Assembly: GCF_012034175.1 (NCBI RefSeq) | Contig: NZ_JAATEJ010000034.1 | Coordinates: 1 to 64,000 of the forward strand | DNA: 64,000 bases | Source of the DNA: Actinacidiphila epipremni | GTDB taxonomy: Bacteria; Actinomycetota; Actinomycetes; Streptomycetales; Streptomycetaceae | Direction: 5' to 3' | Shown here: in pieces, positions 61,082 to 64,000 of the stretch | How the letters are laid out: each line of letters starts with the position of its first letter | How positions within the stretch are numbered: position 1 is the first letter of the stretch | Translations under genes and position numbers: made by a program | The notes under the pieces: generated by a model | What the model saw: the letters and a program-made list of their open reading frames with translations, nothing else | The model's database searches: none | What the model was told of the DNA's origin: nothing

Positions 61082-62470
61082 TCAGCGGCGGAAGCGCCCC
61101 AGAATCCCGCTCGCCTTATGGGTGGCTTCGGCTTCGGCGGCTTCCTTCGCGGCCTTGGCCGCTTCGCGGCGCTTGCGGTCGGCTTCCTTCTTCGCGGCCT
61201 TACGGATCCGTTCCGTCTCGAGCGCCAGCAACTTGCAGTCGCCGCACAGCTTGGGGTGGCTGTCGGTCGGTGTGCCCCACGCGTCCTCTTCGGATTCGGC
61301 CCACCGCTGGTCGGTGAACTTGGTGCCGCAGCGGGTGCACTTCGGCCGGCGGGCTTCGCGCTCAGCGGCCTCCCGGGCCTCGGCGGCAGCCTTCTCCCGC
61401 TGCCACTGGGCACGTGCGCGGGCGTCGGCGGCCTCCCTGCTGGGGTTGCCGACCGCGTCGTCCAGCGGCTGGAGCCCGGGGCGGCCGAAGCGCCAGAAGG
61501 CCGGCCCCGCCGGGCCGTGCTCGCGCAGCAGCTCCAGCGTGGTCGCCACGATCGGGATGCACCCGTCGTAGGTGCTGTACTGCCGGGAGCGCTTGCCCTG
61601 CCAGTGCTGTTGGGTGCGGGCGGCGACCTGCTGGATGGTCGCTTTCGCGGTGCGGGGCCCGATCTGGTTGAAGACCAGCAGTACCGGCGGGTGCGGCGTA
61701 TCGCCCAACCGGCCTTCCGGTGCGGTCCACTTCTGACGCCACATCGGAATCTCCCGCCCGTCGGTGTCGGTGATCTGCCGGGCGAAGAAGCGGGCGTACT
61801 TGTCGAGCTTGGCCGCCAGGACGGCGGCTTCTTCGAAGCAGTTGTCGACCTCCACGAACGGCAGCGGCACCCTGCTGTCCGGAACCGCAACGACGATGTC
61901 GGCCTGGACGCCGCTCCTGCCCTGTCGACCAGGTCCCGGTCCAGGGCAAGTGCACCTCGGTGACGTACGAGCCGAGCGAACCCAGCCCCGGCTGCGCGAC
62001 GGCGGCGCGGGCCGCTTCCACCGCCTCGGTGGGTTCACCGGCCAGCAGGGCCAGGTCCGGCTTCGGACGGAGCAGGGCCAGGATCGTCTCGTTGACCGCC
62101 ATCGCGTGCTGCGCGCCCGAGCGGCCCGCGCCCAGGGCGGCACCACCCATCTCGCTCTTCGGCCGGCCCAGCGGACCCGTCGCAGCGTCCAGCCCCAACT
62201 CGGTCAACAGCCGCAGCCCCTCCCCGCCGCGAGTGTGCCCGCCGAACACCACGTGCTTGGAGACACGCAGATCCGCCAGCGCACCGCGGTGCGCGGCAGT
62301 GCAGGCCTCCTTGCGCCTGGCCGCTGTCGGCTTCGTGGTGTGCCGGTAGGTCAGGTGCGGAGCGGCCGCGCGCTGGATCTGGTCGGCGGTGGCGACCTTC
62401 ATCACCCCCAGCACTTTCAGCACGTCCTCGCGCAGGGCGTTGGTCGACCCGGCCGGATCGCACCGGCATC
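61082..62470 (-). pseudogene. Replication-relaxation family protein, frameshifted and 5'-truncated
   Basis: The family occurs on actinobacterial mobile elements. The N-terminal part lies in one frame (VLGVMKVATADQIQRAA, AARRKEACTAAHRGALADLR, YVTEVHLPWTGTW) and the C-terminal part in another (GVQADIVVAVPDS, LPFVEVDNCFEEAAVLAAKL, then a CTRCGTKF...LCGDC zinc motif and a basic coil). The switch lies at about 61910-61930 and needs a one-base change. No start codon or ribosome site is found at the 5' end, which joins abruptly to a plus-strand gene fragment at about 62470. Confidence 0.7.
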
Positions 62471-62726
62471 CCTGTGCGAGCCGATCGACGGCCAGCCTTA
62501 CGACCAGGTCCCCACCAAGCGGCCCGGGGTCACCCCGGTCTGGAAGGTCGAAGAGAAGGTCTACTTCGGCACCGAGCGGGGACCGGCGCGCGTCGTGCAC
62601 CGCGGCGACTGCCGCGCCGCCCGCGACCTCGCCCGCCCGGCCAGCACCGAGCAGGCCCGCGCCGTCCTTACGGCATGCCGTTTCCCCGTCATACCGTTGT
62701 GCCGTCAGTGGTGTTCTGACATGTGA
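62471..62726 (+). pseudogene. DUF6233-like C-terminal fragment
   Basis: In frame with the TGA at 62724-62726 the sequence reads GQPYDQVPTKRPGVTPVWKV and then GPARVVHRGDCRAARDL and EQARAVLTACR, resembling the C-terminus of Streptomyces DUF6233 proteins. The 5' part is missing at the junction with the replication-relaxation remnant, so it has no start of its own. Confidence 0.4.
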
Positions 62727-62988
62727 GTTCGCCACCAGTGGGTCGAGTAACCGGTGGTGGAGGCTCGGGGGAGGGGTTACTGCCCGTCAAGAGCGTGCGG
62801 AGGTAGTCGGTGTGGGCGCGGAGGAGCTTCACCGTGCGCTCGGTCCCGTCGTGCAGGAACGGCAGGATGAGTAGGGCGGGAAGCATCGGGAGCAGGGCCA
62901 GCAGTACAGCCGGGGTCAGCAGGGCGACCAGGAGCACGCGCTGAAGGGCGCCAAGGGCGCGGGGCGAGTGGATCGGAAGGAGCGTCAT
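62689..62988 (-). CDS. Small membrane protein (99 aa)
   Basis: The start is ATG 62988 by fit to the hydrophobic segment; the Shine-Dalgarno sequence is weak. ALQRVLLVALLTPAVLLALL and PMLPALLILPFL form one or two membrane helices, followed by TERTVKLLRAHTDYLRTLL. Similar proteins are seen in Streptomyces without known function. It overlaps the plus-strand remnant by 38 bp. Confidence 0.55.
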   Translation of the reverse strand: MTLLPIHSPRALGALQRVLLVALLTPAVLLALLPMLPALLILPFLHDGTERTVKLLRAHTDYLRTLLTGSNPSPEPPPPVTRPTGGELTCQNTTDGTTV

Positions 62989-63203
62989 GACACCCAGTAC
63001 AGGTCCTGGCGAATCGTTCACCGAGGGTGAGGAACAGACCCGGTGAACATCCGCCGACCCTGAACGATCTCGTACGCGGCCAGGTGTTCTGGGAGCACCG
63101 GCAGTCGTTCCGCACCGTGTTCCGGATCGTTCCGCCAAGTCCGTCACCGTTCCGTTCCCCACGCTCTAGCCTGATCACAGGATCAGGCGGAGGGGCACAG
63201 GAC

Positions 63204-64000
63204 GTGAGTGACAGCGCAGCTTTAGACCCTGATGGGCCGCACAGGCAGGAGCGCTTCGCCGGGGAGCTGTCCGTGTTCGCCGAGCAGCTTCGCGATCTGC
63301 GTCTGGACCGGGGGAATCCGTCGCTGCGGGACATCACCCGCCGGGCCGAGCAGATCCAGATGCTGCGGCCGCTACCGCACGGAACACTCAGCGACGTCTT
63401 CAACGGCAAACGGCTGCCCCGTCTGGAGCTGCTCCTGGTTCTGGTCCGTACCCTGTTGGCCTTCGACGAAGACGGCCGCCCATGCCAGCCCCCAGCTCCG
63501 CGCTCACAGCCCCTGGACAGCTGGCGCAGCACGTGGCGCACGCTCGAGGCTCTGCGCACAAAGGCCAAGCCGCCCTCTGCACCGCCCCCCGCACCGACGC
63601 CGGCAGAGCCAGACGAGCCGGAGGGCGCCGAGAACGAAGGCCCGCCCGAGCAGGTTGCCCCGGCAGAGCCTTCGGGCGTCTCCTGGGCGGCTGCGGTGCC
63701 AGCCTCCGAAGCTCGGGAAAATGACGAGCTGGACCAGCACGGCGGCCAATCCCCGCAGGACGCCCTTTTCGTGCTGCAGGCTGCTCAGGCGGAGGCTGAC
63801 GGCATCGCGGAAGTGGCCAGAGCCCGGGCCGAGCAGCTCATCGCCGAAGCCCAGGCCGAACGCGACCAGGCCGCCGCCGAACTCGCCCAACTTCGCAGCA
63901 CGGTCGCCCATGAACTCACCGCCGCCAGGCAGGAAGCACGCAGGGAACGCGCCCAGGCCGCCACCGACGCGGCGTCCATCCGGGAACAAGCCCAGCAGCA
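63204..64000 (+). CDS. DNA-binding protein with C-terminal coiled coil, runs off the window
   Basis: The open frame from GTG 63204 (GGAGGGG upstream) to the right edge has no stop. Residues about 15-75 form a helical HTH-like domain common in Streptomyces (ELSVFAEQLRDLRLDRGNPS; PHGTLSDVFNGKRLPRLELL). After a Pro/Ala/Glu linker, a long Ala/Glu/Arg coiled coil begins at about residue 190. Codon 7 (63222-63224) is TTA, so translation likely depends on bldA. The function is unknown and the C-terminus is not seen. Confidence 0.75.
   Translation, partial: MSDSAALDPDGPHRQERFAGELSVFAEQLRDLRLDRGNPSLRDITRRAEQIQMLRPLPHGTLSDVFNGKRLPRLELLLVLVRTLLAFDEDGRPCQPPAPRSQPLDSWRSTWRTLEALRTKAKPPSAPPPAPTPAEPDEPEGAENEGPPEQVAPAEPSGVSWAAAVPASEARENDELDQHGGQSPQDALFVLQAAQAEADGIAEVARARAEQLIAEAQAERDQAAAELAQLRSTVAHELTAARQEARRERAQAATDAASIREQAQQ

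Overview
The window looks like Streptomyces (or a close actinomycete relative) accessory DNA from a linear plasmid or a chromosome arm. The DNA is very GC-rich with G/C third positions, starts are ATG/GTG/TTG behind GGAGG-type ribosome sites or apparently leaderless, TTA codons are rare, and several families are typical of Streptomyces linear replicons (Tpg-type terminal protein, replication-relaxation protein, helicase with helicase-associated repeats). No rRNA, tRNA or CRISPR array was seen.

Layout. 1-732 is a non-coding stretch of short hairpins with a 78-bp direct repeat, ending in a long perfect palindrome that covers the promoter of an XRE regulator (733-1971). 2058-9397 is a complete pPIWI-RE three-gene island (PD-(D/E)xK nuclease, DinG-type helicase, PIWI-RE protein), followed by an endonuclease VII-like gene. 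11061-14345 holds two unknown minus-strand genes. 14590-23655 is a type II Wadjet operon (jetABCD) whose jetC carries an in-frame TAA. 23831-33384 holds an orphan DnaB N-terminal domain, an SF2 helicase with helicase-associated repeats, sbcC-sbcD and an OLD-family nuclease.

33944-37469 is a tightly coupled minus-strand operon: HTH protein, a protein that I read as a diverged family-B DNA polymerase, and a small HTH protein. I propose a protein-primed (telomere or linear-replicon) replication module. 39388-45221 is a second coupled minus-strand operon: Mu/Tn7/Tn5053-like DDE transposase, small ORF, two AAA+ ATPases, an unknown protein and, last, a Tpg-like terminal protein gene broken by one extra base in a C/G run.

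46215-60895 is again defence-rich: an unknown gene facing an HTH-DUF488 gene with a clear palindromic operator, a RecB-like PD-(D/E)xK protein, a large Mrr-STAND NTPase (Avs-like), an RHH-like protein with its own inverted repeat, small genes, a complete Gabija pair (gajA-gajB), and a PadR remnant overlapping a membrane protein. 61082-62726 is a mosaic of decayed genes (frameshifted replication-relaxation protein joined to a DUF6233-like fragment). A DNA-binding protein gene with an early TTA codon runs off the right edge.

Taken together this is a defence island on a linear replicon: at least four recognisable anti-phage or anti-plasmid systems (pPIWI-RE, Wadjet, Gabija, Mrr-STAND) plus DNA-end processing enzymes, interleaved with replication, terminal-protein and transposition genes. 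TTA (bldA-dependent) codons in the XRE regulator, the PIWI-RE gene, the RecB-like nuclease and the right-edge gene suggest that part of this arsenal is tied to developmental stage.
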